This document shows positions 46,188 to 55,523 of a stretch of 55,684 nt of DNA, piece after piece. The position numbers were made by a program, and so were the translations under genes. The stretch covers positions 1-55,684 of the forward strand of contig NZ_SJXH01000021.1 in the NCBI RefSeq assembly GCF_004336635.1, given 5' to 3'. Origin of the DNA: Acinetobacter sp. ANC 4862. GTDB taxonomy: Bacteria > Pseudomonadota > Gammaproteobacteria > Pseudomonadales > Moraxellaceae. Within the stretch, counting starts at the first letter, position 1; each line of letters begins with the position of its first letter. The notes below the pieces were generated by a model that did no database searches, had not been told where the DNA came from, and worked only from the letters and a program-made list of their open reading frames with translations.

Positions 46188-46254
46188 TGTTTTTGAGTAA
46201 TAAAGTTCAATACTGAGTAATAAACAATAATACTTAGTAACAAAGTTTCATATC
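46188..46254 (+). repeat. Right-end TnsB-type binding sites (three, abutting)
   Basis: Three related 15-mers in exact 20-bp steps: AATAAAGTTCAATAC (46199-46213), AATAAACAATAATAC (46219-46233) and AACAAAGTTTCATAT (46239-46253). This is how TnsB sites are packed in Tn7R. Confidence 0.78.
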
Positions 46255-46307
46255 GAATTCCAAAAAAAAGAAAATATATTCATTATTTTCAGTATATTGG
46301 AATTTTG

Positions 46308-46444
46308 GTATGAAACTTTTTTTTATTTTAATAGGATTATGCTTACATCAATTTTTTGCATAGTATGATACTTTAATAAGCATCATTTAAATTTAATATC
46401 AATAAAATAAATGACTTATACATAACAGAGTATGATACTTTATT
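46308..46444 (-). repeat. Three inverted TnsB-like motifs inside the right end
   Basis: GTATGAAACTTTTTT (46308-46322), GTATGATACTTTAAT (46363-46377) and GTATGATACTTTATT (46430-46444). Their reverse complements fit the right-end consensus. Spacing is 55 and 67 bp, like the spaced sites of Tn7L. A fourth, GAATGAAACTTTATT, is at 46920-46934. No TGT terminus was found at the expected distance, so this is not a recognisable intact left end. Confidence 0.6.
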
Positions 46445-46534
46445 GCTTTCATATAATAATAAAATAAGATAATAAAAATTTGAATTTAATGTTTGTATTT
46501 TATAATTAAGTTTATATCAAATGAGAACACACCA

Positions 46535-46767
46535 GAGGCTACTTGCACAAAGAACAATCAAGAAAAGCTAGGTGTATGTCATCAATTAAGCCAGATCATG
46601 ATTGAGGCAAGGTAGATCGCTGAACGGAATACCCGAACGATATGAGCAGTACTGTCTCAACAAATAATCGATTATCTTTGGCGGTAACTCCAACAGTACC
46701 GGCTCGTTCAGGTAACAGAGCCTTAATATGTTCCCACTGATCGCCTCTTAATGCACAGCATTTAGTT
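46535..46767 (-). pseudogene. IS5-family transposase remnant
   Basis: The minus strand from about 46767 encodes ALRGDQWEHIKALLPERAG, then TAKDNRLFVETVL, the N-terminus of an IS5-family transposase. A frame change gives the GIPFSDLP stretch and the remnant then ends near an inverted-repeat-like GAGGCTACTTGCACAAAGA (46535-46553). Most of the element is deleted. It lies between the transposon's right end and tnsA. Confidence 0.75.
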
Positions 46768-47148
46768 ATGAAAGAATAATGAGGAAAAGTCAGGTTTTCT
46801 CAAGCTGATTGATGAAAAACCCTAGGTAAATTAAGCTTTGGGCTACCACATACCTCAATAGCGGCTCATTTTATTCTAGATTTTTCACTGAGATTAAAAG
46901 TCATACTTTTAAAAATTAAGAATGAAACTTTATTTTTTAAAATTTTTCACACCAAGATGAATCCTTAAAAATATAAACTACAAATTTAATAATAAATATA
47001 ATTAAAATATAAATATCAATAATTTAAATTAAAACATACAAATAAAAATAAAAATCAATAAATAAAAAGTAATAAAGATACATACCATATTGATTAATAA
47101 ACACCCCAATGTTATGTTCAAAAGCATACCAAAGCAGATTAAAAAAAT
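46768..47148. other. AT-rich region before tnsA
   Basis: No gene found. It contains the TnsB-like motif at 46920-46934 and long A/T runs (46960-47080). It probably holds the tnsA promoter, which I cannot pin down. Confidence 0.5.
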
Positions 47149-47961
47149 ATGTTAACCAAAGAGCAACAACTAAAATGGATAAAAGATGGGCGTGGTCAAG
47201 GCTTTCTAAATACATACAAACCCTTTCTGACAGTTAAGGATAATAAATCACTAAACAAACGCTCAAGTCGAGTGTATGGCTATAAAACAGGTCGAACTCA
47301 TCACTTGTTTTCAGATCTAGAGCTTGCTGTTTTTTTGATTTTAGATAGAAATATTTTTATCAAAGATATTCGAGAACAAATGCCACTGGACTTAGAAGAA
47401 ACTAAGGAGTTGGCACGTACTTTTTCCCTTTATCATCCAATCAAAAATGGTATTGCACAAATACTAATTTCTACGTTTTTTATTGTTAGTGAAGCTGCTA
47501 ATGCTCCCCCTATTTATGTCATAAGAGCTGTTTCTCATACTGAATTAGAAGATTTAAATATTCTTGAGATTCTCGAATTAGAAAGACGCTATTGGCAGCA
47601 AAAAAATATCCCTTGGTCTCTTGTTACAGAAAAAGATATCCCTATGACGGTCGTTGATAATATCAAATGGTTATATCCTGCAAATTACTCAGAAAGTAAA
47701 AATCACACTTCAGATAAAATCCACTTCTATTATCAGCAATTTATAAAAAATTCTCATCTGAGTCTAATTGAACTATCAAAATATATTGATGTTCAATATT
47801 CATTAGAACCGGGAGAATCACTATTAGAAATCCGTGAGCTCATTGCTCAGAGGTACTTCACATTTGATATCAACATTAGTTATAGAAAAATCACATGTGG
47901 CAGTATAAAACTCATTGAACAAGATTCATGGGAGGGAATCAGCAATGCTTCGAATCAATGA
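47149..47961 (+). CDS. tnsA: TnsA-like transposase subunit, active-site residues altered
   Basis: 270 residues (Tn7 TnsA 273). Family landmarks: DGRGQG, VYGYKTGRTHHLFSDLELAVF, DIREQMPLD and LELERRYWQQKNIPW, then a C-terminal winged-helix region. TnsA normally cleaves the 5' ends through Glu63, Asp114 and Lys132. Here Glu58 (SDLELA) matches Glu63, but an ungapped alignment over the next part puts Phe110 (ISTFFIV) at Asp114 and Val128 (VIRAVSH) at Lys132. The reference sequence is from memory. If correct, TnsA cannot cut and the element should move by a replicative route. Confidence 0.9.
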   Translation: MLTKEQQLKWIKDGRGQGFLNTYKPFLTVKDNKSLNKRSSRVYGYKTGRTHHLFSDLELAVFLILDRNIFIKDIREQMPLDLEETKELARTFSLYHPIKNGIAQILISTFFIVSEAANAPPIYVIRAVSHTELEDLNILEILELERRYWQQKNIPWSLVTEKDIPMTVVDNIKWLYPANYSESKNHTSDKIHFYYQQFIKNSHLSLIELSKYIDVQYSLEPGESLLEIRELIAQRYFTFDINISYRKITCGSIKLIEQDSWEGISNASNQ

Positions 47962-50053
47962 TGTTTATGAGTTTGATGAGAAAAAGTATCGCATCCTCAA
48001 AGTATATACAGATCATATAATTTGGATCGAGCTTGAAAATCAAAAAGCTTTACCTGAATTGTATACAAGATCCACACTTATCGAGGCAATTGAATCTGGC
48101 AACATAAAAATTACTACAGATCCTTTTGAAGACATGTCTTTAATGGTATTGGAAGAAAACTCTGTCTATCAAATCAAACGTGACAAGAATATAGCCATTA
48201 TAAAACCTATAATTGAACATGAAAAATTTTATGATTCAAACATACGTGCCTCTTTAATTAATGAAATTGTGAATCAAAAAATTACCACTAAACAGACTGT
48301 ATATCGCTTACTTCGCCAGTATTGGCAAAGAGGAATGACCCCAAATGCTTTAATCCCTCAGTATTACAATTCTGGAGGGAAAGGTGTTAAAAAGGTAGTA
48401 AATAATAAAAAATTAGGTCGTCCGCGTATTATTTCTGAAGGGACAGGTGCTCTCATTGATGAAGATATTGAGAGACTATTCAGGAGAGTCATCAATCAGT
48501 ATATGCTCAATGAAAATAAGCATACTCTACCCTACACATATCGTAAGTTTCTTACTATATATCGAAGCTTACATCCAGACATTATTGAAACTGAAGTCCC
48601 ATCAATCTGGCAATTAAAGTACTTTTATGACCGTGAATATAGCCCTATTCTAAAAATAAAATCACGAACTAGTAAAATTGAGTATTTAAAAGACAAAAGA
48701 GTTTTGTATTCAACCGTTAATACCCATGTTATCGGACCAGGATCACGTTACCAAGTAGATGCGACGATAGCCGATATCTATCTTGTTTCTGACTCAGATA
48801 GAGGCTGTATTATTGGACGTCCAACCATTTACTTTATGATGGATGAATTTAGCCGTATGGTTACTGGAATGTACGTGGGGCTAGAAAATCCATCTTATGT
48901 TACGAGTATGCTCGTTCTTCGTATGGCAATGTCTGATAAGGTCGATTATTGTAAAAAGTTTGATCATGAGATTAGTTTTAAAGATTGGCCATGTATTGGA
49001 TTACCAGAGGCAATCCTAGCAGATAGAGCAGAATTACTTGGACATCAAATTGAGAATCTCGAAAAGAATTTTGCCATCCGAATTGAAAACACACCTGCCT
49101 ATCGTGGTGATTTAAAGTCAATTGTAGAGCGCTATTTCCGCACTATCCAGGCTGAATTTAAACCTTATGCACCAGGTGTAGTTCAAGCAATCAAAGAAAA
49201 AAAACGTGGTGGTAAAGACTACCGACTGGATGCAACACTCACAGTGAAGGAATTCACCCAGATCATTTTAAATTCTGTTCTAATTTACAACAACACACAT
49301 GAGCTTTCTTCTTACGATCGCGACATTGATATGCCAACAGATTTACCCTGTATTCCTATTCATTTATGGAATTGGGGAATACAACATCGAACAGGTAAGT
49401 TACGTTCGGCGTCAGAAAAAGCGATTTATATTGCACTACTTCCCCGTACGGATGGCACTCTCTCTGAGCTAGGATTAAAGGTTTTCGGAGTCTTCTATAA
49501 CTGTAAGGAGCTCATTGAACGCGGATTACTACACAGGAAGGGTTATTCAAGACAAAGGCCAAAATTTAAAGTTGCTTACGATCCAGCAAATGCTGAAAAA
49601 GTTTATATATTTCATTCTGAAGATCATTCAGATTATTGGGAAGCACAACTTTCAAATCGTTCTAGAGAATTCAGAGGTTGTAGTTTTTGGGAGGTCTGGC
49701 AAGTCCAACTTGAGCAAAAAATAACACGATCCCGCTACAAAATAAATGCAAATCTTGCACGTGCTGATCTAGAACAACGCAATGAAGATATTATTGAAAA
49801 AGCGATTTCATCAAGACCTTCTACTCAAAAAAGTAATGCTCAACGTCTTTCATCGATACGGAATAACCGTAATCAGGCAAGACTTGAAGAAAGGGAGGAT
49901 TTAAAGAAATCCACCCAAATCCAAAGCTCACAAAACTCGAAGGTTGCCGATAATATCCTGCCAATCTCAGGAATTAAAAAAGCAGAAGACGAAGAATCCA
50001 CCTTACTTATTCCAACCTATTACGAATCATTATTTGATGAAGATGATAATTAA
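47945..50053 (+). CDS. tnsB: TnsB, DDE transposase
   Basis: 702 residues, the same length as Tn7 TnsB. The start MLRINDVYEFDEKKYRIL follows GGAGG and overlaps tnsA by 17 bases. It makes the 3'-end cuts and joins. Catalytic Asp272 (DATIADIY), Asp360 (LADRAEL) and Glu395 (KSIVERYF) are all present, at one residue from the Tn7 numbers. Other matches: RLLRQYWQRGMTPNALIP and FWEVWQVQLEQK. The C-terminal end LIPTYYESLFDEDD is the TnsA/TnsC contact tail. Confidence 0.97.
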   Translation: MLRINDVYEFDEKKYRILKVYTDHIIWIELENQKALPELYTRSTLIEAIESGNIKITTDPFEDMSLMVLEENSVYQIKRDKNIAIIKPIIEHEKFYDSNIRASLINEIVNQKITTKQTVYRLLRQYWQRGMTPNALIPQYYNSGGKGVKKVVNNKKLGRPRIISEGTGALIDEDIERLFRRVINQYMLNENKHTLPYTYRKFLTIYRSLHPDIIETEVPSIWQLKYFYDREYSPILKIKSRTSKIEYLKDKRVLYSTVNTHVIGPGSRYQVDATIADIYLVSDSDRGCIIGRPTIYFMMDEFSRMVTGMYVGLENPSYVTSMLVLRMAMSDKVDYCKKFDHEISFKDWPCIGLPEAILADRAELLGHQIENLEKNFAIRIENTPAYRGDLKSIVERYFRTIQAEFKPYAPGVVQAIKEKKRGGKDYRLDATLTVKEFTQIILNSVLIYNNTHELSSYDRDIDMPTDLPCIPIHLWNWGIQHRTGKLRSASEKAIYIALLPRTDGTLSELGLKVFGVFYNCKELIERGLLHRKGYSRQRPKFKVAYDPANAEKVYIFHSEDHSDYWEAQLSNRSREFRGCSFWEVWQVQLEQKITRSRYKINANLARADLEQRNEDIIEKAISSRPSTQKSNAQRLSSIRNNRNQARLEEREDLKKSTQIQSSQNSKVADNILPISGIKKAEDEESTLLIPTYYESLFDEDDN

Positions 50054-50069
50054 AATGAGGTAGATAAAA

Positions 50070-51752
50070 ATGAAAGTTAATGCAGTTTATCATCCAAGTT
50101 TTGGACAGTATCAAGGGAATCCTCTTATAGAAGCATTACCACCTGTACGTGAATTTTCAGAGGTGAAAAATGCACTAAAAAGTACAATTACCATTAACCT
50201 ATCAGAAAAACATGAATCAGGTGTGATTAGAGGTCACCTTATTGCTCAGTTGATGAATAATTTTTTTCAACCGATTACACGGCATATTCAACTGGAACAA
50301 AAACTCTCAATTATGCTTCGTGAAGGTTACGTAGGGCGTAATCTTGAAAATGGCTCTCTTAATTCACATCTACAAAATGGTTATGAGCGAATGATGACTG
50401 GTGATGTAAATGCCGTTCGCTTTGAAGCAGCTAAGTCAACTGCACGAAGTATGTGCTTTATTGGCTGCTCAGGGAGTGGCAAAACTACTACCTTAAATCG
50501 AATTCTAGCCACTTATCCTCAGGTCATTTTTCATGAAAAGTATAATTTTACACAAATTGTTTATTTAAAAATTGATTGCCCACATGATGGCTCTTTAAAA
50601 AGTTTGTGCCTTCATTTTTTCAGAGCAATCGATCAAGCACTAGGGTCTGATTATGAAAGAAAATATGCATTAAAAAGACATGGTATTGAAACATTACTCA
50701 ACTTAATGCGCCAGATTGCCAATTTACATGCGATTGGATTGCTTATTATTGATGAAATTCAGCATCTAAGTGTGAACAAGTCTGGAGGTGCAGATAAAAT
50801 GCTGAATTTCTTTGTCACTTTGGTTAATGTGGTTGGCTTACCGGTCGTAATGGTTGGCACACCAAAAGCTCGATTTATTTTTGAAGATGATTTGAGATCT
50901 GCTCGACGAGGAGTGGGATTAGGCTCAATTCTGTGGGAACAGATTAAAAATGAAGAAAACTTTATTCACCCACATACAAAAAAAATAATTAAATCAGAGT
51001 GGGTCGGATTTACTGAAGCACTGTGGAAGTATCAATGGCTAAGAAAAGCAGATCTTATGATAAGTGAAGAAATCAGGGATTGCTGGTATGATCTCAGCCA
51101 AGGCATTCCAGATATTGTGGTTAAATTATTTGTATTAGCCCAAATGAGAGCAATTGAGTCAGGGCTGGAACGCATCACGGTCAAATTACTGAAACAGACA
51201 TATGAACAAGATTTAATCCCAATTCACCCAATGATTAAAGCACTACGCTCAGGTGATGCCGAACGAATTTCACAATTTTCCGATCTGATTATTCCTGAAG
51301 TTGATAAAAAACTACTCCTCTTACAAGCCAAACTAGAGCAAAAAAAAGAGCCCATGGAAGATATTGATATCTATGATGGACATCAAGAATCTATTCATTT
51401 ACATCGCCTACTGATTGAGCTGGGATACCAGTCAAATTTATTGGCACCTCTGATTAAAAAAGTATTCCGAGAGAATCCTGCACTTGATATGAAATCAATA
51501 ATGCCGATTATCTTAAGCTGGCTGAATGAGCAAAAACAGGAGTTTTCTTCACCTTCTAGTGCAAATAAACCACAAGATACACAAAAGATCAGAAAACAGA
51601 GAATTCAACCAAAATTATGGCACTCTCTCGATAATGATGATTTACGTTTTCAGTTCAGTCAGAAAGAAAATAAACAAAGCTTTTATGAACATCTAAAAAA
51701 CCAGACTGATTATGTCATCAATATGGAAACTTTAATAAAAGAGGCAGGATAA
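50070..51752 (+). CDS. tnsC: TnsC, AAA+ regulator
   Basis: 560 residues (Tn7 555). Walker A GCSGSGKT (132-139), Walker B LLIIDEIQHL (Asp228-Glu229), sensor PVVMVGTPKA. The ATPase links the target selector (TnsD or TnsE) to the TnsAB transposase. Intact, 16 bp after tnsB. Confidence 0.95.
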   Translation: MKVNAVYHPSFGQYQGNPLIEALPPVREFSEVKNALKSTITINLSEKHESGVIRGHLIAQLMNNFFQPITRHIQLEQKLSIMLREGYVGRNLENGSLNSHLQNGYERMMTGDVNAVRFEAAKSTARSMCFIGCSGSGKTTTLNRILATYPQVIFHEKYNFTQIVYLKIDCPHDGSLKSLCLHFFRAIDQALGSDYERKYALKRHGIETLLNLMRQIANLHAIGLLIIDEIQHLSVNKSGGADKMLNFFVTLVNVVGLPVVMVGTPKARFIFEDDLRSARRGVGLGSILWEQIKNEENFIHPHTKKIIKSEWVGFTEALWKYQWLRKADLMISEEIRDCWYDLSQGIPDIVVKLFVLAQMRAIESGLERITVKLLKQTYEQDLIPIHPMIKALRSGDAERISQFSDLIIPEVDKKLLLLQAKLEQKKEPMEDIDIYDGHQESIHLHRLLIELGYQSNLLAPLIKKVFRENPALDMKSIMPIILSWLNEQKQEFSSPSSANKPQDTQKIRKQRIQPKLWHSLDNDDLRFQFSQKENKQSFYEHLKNQTDYVINMETLIKEAG

Positions 51753-51754
51753 AT

Positions 51755-53284
51755 ATGCTGAATTTTCCAGTCCCTTATCCTAATGAGTTAATCTATAGTT
51801 CAGTTGCTAGAGCTGGAATACGATTAGCACTTAACAGTCCAAAACAACTTTTAGATGAGGTTTTTCAAGATCGCGAAGTTGTAGCAACCATAGACTTACC
51901 CGCACATTTATCAAAAATTTTAAAGCTTTTACCTAAAACACAATTTGATGCAGAAAAACTGATTTATCAGCATACTATTTTTCCTCTTTATGCCCCATTT
52001 GTTCCAGAGGAGCGAAGACAAGAATGCATGCAATGGATGCTGAATAAATCAAATGGCTCAGTACACTTAGCGCTAGGAATTAACGCATCCTCCATAGCAA
52101 CTCCCAGCTATCTGCGATATTGCCCAGGATGTATAAATGAACAGCTTAAGCAATATAAAGAATACTACTGGTCCAGACTCTGGCAAATCCAAGGTGTTTC
52201 TTGCTGTCTTAAACATGGAGAACTTGTACAAACAAATATAGAGTTTAGGTCACCACATAAACATGAATTTCTTGCAGCTGATTCTAAAAACTGCCCGATT
52301 GTCACTCAGTCAGCAGCCACATTAGATGATCTATTCATCTGTGAGAAAGTACATGAGCTTTTACAGCTTTCCCCAAAACGGTCTGCAAGTTTTGAACAAT
52401 GGAGCCTTTTTTATAAGAGACTTGCTCATCAAAATAATTGTGTCCGTGGAAACTCTCATATTTTATATGAATCCATTTATGAAAAAATTTCGACCCGCTG
52501 GTCAAAACAGTTTTTAAAGCAATATAATTTAGACGATTTCAGTTCTGAAAATAGTTGGCTACGTAGTATTTTCCGAAAACATCGTAAGTGCTTTAGCTAT
52601 CTTCAACATTTAATTGTAATTGAAGCTATGAATGCAGGTAGAGAGTGGTCATTTAATAAGATCTTAGTAACTGTTAATTCTTTACAACCTATCATTAAGC
52701 CCCAATCTATCAAATTACAACCCTCGGATATAACAGAATCCAATAATACAATTGTATTAGAAAAACGAAAAAAATGGCTTGAGGCAATCAATCAAGATAG
52801 TATCCTTGCATCAAGAAAACAAAATAGTGCTCTATATGCATGGCTCTATCGCAATGATAAAGAATGGCTAGTTGAAACAAACAGTCATTATCAGCAACCT
52901 CACATACCGACAGGGAACAAAATTGATTGGGGTACACGTGATCTTGAAACCGCTAGACTGTTAATCAATATTAAACAGCAACTTATAGATAATTTAGACT
53001 TACCAAGAAAATCGAGAAACTGGTGGATCAAGCAACTTAAGAATCCAGCTACTATTGAAAAAAATTTAGATAATTTGCCATTAACTAAACAGTTTTTAGA
53101 TCAATATAATGAGGATATTAGCTGCTTTCAGATTAGGCGACTAACCCGAGTATTACGTCAATCATATTCAGAAAATGAACAACTGCCACGCTGGATAATC
53201 TTACGAAAATCGGGTTTAAGTGAAGAAAGAATAACAGCTGAAGCAAATAATTTTTTAACAAATGTAGTTAATTACACAATATAG
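51755..53284 (+). CDS. tnsD: TnsD (TniQ-family target selector)
   Basis: 509 residues (Tn7 508). The TniQ N-terminal domain contains the CCCH zinc finger: Cys123 and Cys126 in RYCPGC, Cys151 and His154 in CCLKHG. It binds the 3' end of glmS and directs insertion to attTn7, consistent with the position of this element. The start lies just after the tnsC stop and is preceded by AGG. Confidence 0.95.
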   Translation: MLNFPVPYPNELIYSSVARAGIRLALNSPKQLLDEVFQDREVVATIDLPAHLSKILKLLPKTQFDAEKLIYQHTIFPLYAPFVPEERRQECMQWMLNKSNGSVHLALGINASSIATPSYLRYCPGCINEQLKQYKEYYWSRLWQIQGVSCCLKHGELVQTNIEFRSPHKHEFLAADSKNCPIVTQSAATLDDLFICEKVHELLQLSPKRSASFEQWSLFYKRLAHQNNCVRGNSHILYESIYEKISTRWSKQFLKQYNLDDFSSENSWLRSIFRKHRKCFSYLQHLIVIEAMNAGREWSFNKILVTVNSLQPIIKPQSIKLQPSDITESNNTIVLEKRKKWLEAINQDSILASRKQNSALYAWLYRNDKEWLVETNSHYQQPHIPTGNKIDWGTRDLETARLLINIKQQLIDNLDLPRKSRNWWIKQLKNPATIEKNLDNLPLTKQFLDQYNEDISCFQIRRLTRVLRQSYSENEQLPRWIILRKSGLSEERITAEANNFLTNVVNYTI

Positions 53285-53295
53285 AGAGAATTGAT

Positions 53296-54909
53296 TTGAG
53301 TATTAAAGGCTTTCCTGAAAATGCCAGAATTTCATTTATTGGATCAATTTTTAAAAATGTGAAAAATAAAGATTGGAATATCAATCTAGGGCTAGAAAAT
53401 AAAACCACAAAAAAAAAGTTTTTTAAGCATGCCCGATTCTCAAATATGCATCTAATTGCGCGACGAAGATGCTTAAATCCAACAAGTAAATCACGAGATG
53501 AGAAACCTTTAACCCTGAAGTTTAGAATCGCTGATCTCACTCAATGGAATATAAGTAATAATGTTTCTACTAAACAATTTCAATTCAGTCAAAAACTAAC
53601 TGATCTTGATCAGAAATTTAAAAATACAATTGTACATTTGCCACAATTAGAACTTGCTAGAGCATTATTTTTTCATAATGCTTATTTTGCGAGAAGTGCA
53701 CTTTCACAGAACTTTTTAAGTCTGGAATTTGATGTTCAAACAGTTTCAGAAAATCATGTACAAATTAATGTAATCCCACCCAGAAATTTTCCATTATCTC
53801 AATTTGATCATCCCGGCATGCGAAACTTACTCGCCTGGATTTTAATTAACCCTGAGATCAGAAAAAGTTATGAAAGCATCGCCTATCATTTTTTTAATGA
53901 AAAAATTATGGTCTGGAATAGAGAATGCTGGTATTTCAATTTTGATCCACCTTCTTTAGCAAATGTGGAAATAACTGTTCAGGCTTATTATTGCAAGAAA
54001 CTAAATCAGATTTATATCAATGAAATTACAGAAATTAAGGGTCTAGAATCGAAATTACCAGATCAAATTGATTTTTACAGTCCTGAATTCGTGCAAAAAG
54101 AAAATGCTTCATCTACAGCAAAATCAGGTACTCATTCATGTGTGAAGGAATCAGAGTTTCCAAAAATTGATGATGGTCAAGAAGCCAACAGTGATCGTAA
54201 AATACATACTCTGACCACTTTCCCTGTACTTATCAGCTTTTCCGATCCAGTCCTCACCCGTAAAGTTTACAATAAGAAAGGATCCCAGAATGCATCTTCC
54301 CCTTCGGAGGAAGAGCAGCTTGAAGACTGTGATGTTGTAGGGACCGATGAAGCAAGTATTGATGGAACTATTGGTCGAGGTGAATTTGAGGGATTAAATG
54401 ACGAAAGCAACAACTTACAGTTATTTATGGAGCGTTTTGAAGCCTTCAAATTCATGATGGAGAAGTTCGCTGGAAAACATGACATTACTATGACACCAAA
54501 GATCCATAAACTTCCAAAACTACGTCGCTCCAAACTTCATATAACCTCAGACGGGAATATTCGTACTTTGCTTGAATTTAGATTTGAGCTATTGCATAAA
54601 AATTTCAGTGTCTTTGAAATCGATGTAACAGATAATCGAAAAAAGCTTTCAACGCTGATATTACGTGTAAATGATACCGAGCAGCTTGATTCGATCATTG
54701 AAGAAATGACAAAAAAAATTGTGCAGCTATCACTGAGATGGCCAACCTTAAAATCTTTTAAAAACTATGGAATGGCAAAAACCTTACACCATCCTAAAAA
54801 TCTAAATGAACTTAATGAATCAAGTCATGAATTCAAACTATGGGTTGAACGATTCGATAAAATTATTAAAGAATTACTTCAGAAATTAGAAAAGACTGAA
54901 AAAATGTAG
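53296..54909 (+). CDS. tnsE: TnsE, replication-associated target selector
   Basis: 537 residues (Tn7 538). Begins at TTG 53296 (MSIKGFPENARISFIG), 12 bp after tnsD. No enzymatic motif; Ser/Asp-rich middle (SSPSEEEQLEDCDV). TnsE binds the sliding clamp and 3'-recessed ends at replication forks, giving conjugative or lagging-strand insertions. Its last part (KLRRSKLHITSDGNIRTLLE, GMAKTLHHPKNLNEL) resembles the C-terminal DNA-binding region of TnsE. Frame intact. Confidence 0.9.
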   Translation: MSIKGFPENARISFIGSIFKNVKNKDWNINLGLENKTTKKKFFKHARFSNMHLIARRRCLNPTSKSRDEKPLTLKFRIADLTQWNISNNVSTKQFQFSQKLTDLDQKFKNTIVHLPQLELARALFFHNAYFARSALSQNFLSLEFDVQTVSENHVQINVIPPRNFPLSQFDHPGMRNLLAWILINPEIRKSYESIAYHFFNEKIMVWNRECWYFNFDPPSLANVEITVQAYYCKKLNQIYINEITEIKGLESKLPDQIDFYSPEFVQKENASSTAKSGTHSCVKESEFPKIDDGQEANSDRKIHTLTTFPVLISFSDPVLTRKVYNKKGSQNASSPSEEEQLEDCDVVGTDEASIDGTIGRGEFEGLNDESNNLQLFMERFEAFKFMMEKFAGKHDITMTPKIHKLPKLRRSKLHITSDGNIRTLLEFRFELLHKNFSVFEIDVTDNRKKLSTLILRVNDTEQLDSIIEEMTKKIVQLSLRWPTLKSFKNYGMAKTLHHPKNLNELNESSHEFKLWVERFDKIIKELLQKLEKTEKM

Positions 54910-54916
54910 ATGAGCA

Positions 54917-55288
54917 TACTGTAAGTTCGACTGGGCATGTAAAGAGGTATTCTGTTTATGCTGATGGAGCTTATGACACAAAACGATGCCGTCAAATGAT
55001 TTCAGATCGACAAGTAAATGCAAAACTCTGGAAAGATTAAAGAAACGGCTCAATTGAGAGAAATGAATTATTGAAAACGGTCAAATGTTTGGGAAAAACA
55101 ATCTGGAAAAACTGATCAGGTTATCATCGAAGAAGTTTAGTAGAAACCAAGATGCATTGTATTAAATTAATGGGTGACAAACTTAGCGTAAGAAACTTTC
55201 AAAATCAGGTAAATGATATCCATGCTCGAATTACCGTGCTGAATAAACTCACTGAATTAGGTAGAGCTCATACCCAAGTTGTAACTTA
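54917..55288 (+). pseudogene. IS5-family transposase C-terminal remnant
   Basis: The plus strand encodes STGHVKRYSVYADGAYDTKR, MISDRQVNAKLWKD and stop, then SIERNELLKTVKCLGKTIWK in the other frame, SGYHRRSLVETKMHCIKLMG and IHARITVLNKLTELGRAHTQ. This is the C-terminal part of an IS5-family DDE transposase with several indels and stops. The end at about 55310-55340 contains inverted-repeat-like GAATCTTTGTTCAACAAGG. No N-terminal half is present here. Confidence 0.85.
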
Positions 55289-55523
55289 AATTTGGGCAAT
55301 TTAGTGAGGCTTTGTCTTTTGAATCTTTGTTCAACAAGGCCCTCCTCAAGTCACAGGATTTATCGAGACCAAGTATGAATTATTCAAAAAACATTGTGAT
55401 AATTTATTTGGTATTTAGCTATAGCGATAAATACAATTTCTGAAATTTTCAATTGAGAAGACAGAGGTGGTCCCACATGTTTGAACAACTAAAAGCTTAT
55501 TTATAAGTGATACTCTGCTCTAG

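Noticed and set aside
46430..46455. Inner TnsB-like cluster as an intact left end of a second Tn7-like element
   Set aside because: Eleven bases beyond the outermost site there is no TGT terminus (the complement reads TATATG). It is described as repeats only.
47024..47215. 63-residue minus-strand frame upstream of tnsA
   Set aside because: It comes from AT-rich sequence, overlaps the tnsA start and consists mainly of Phe, Tyr and Leu.
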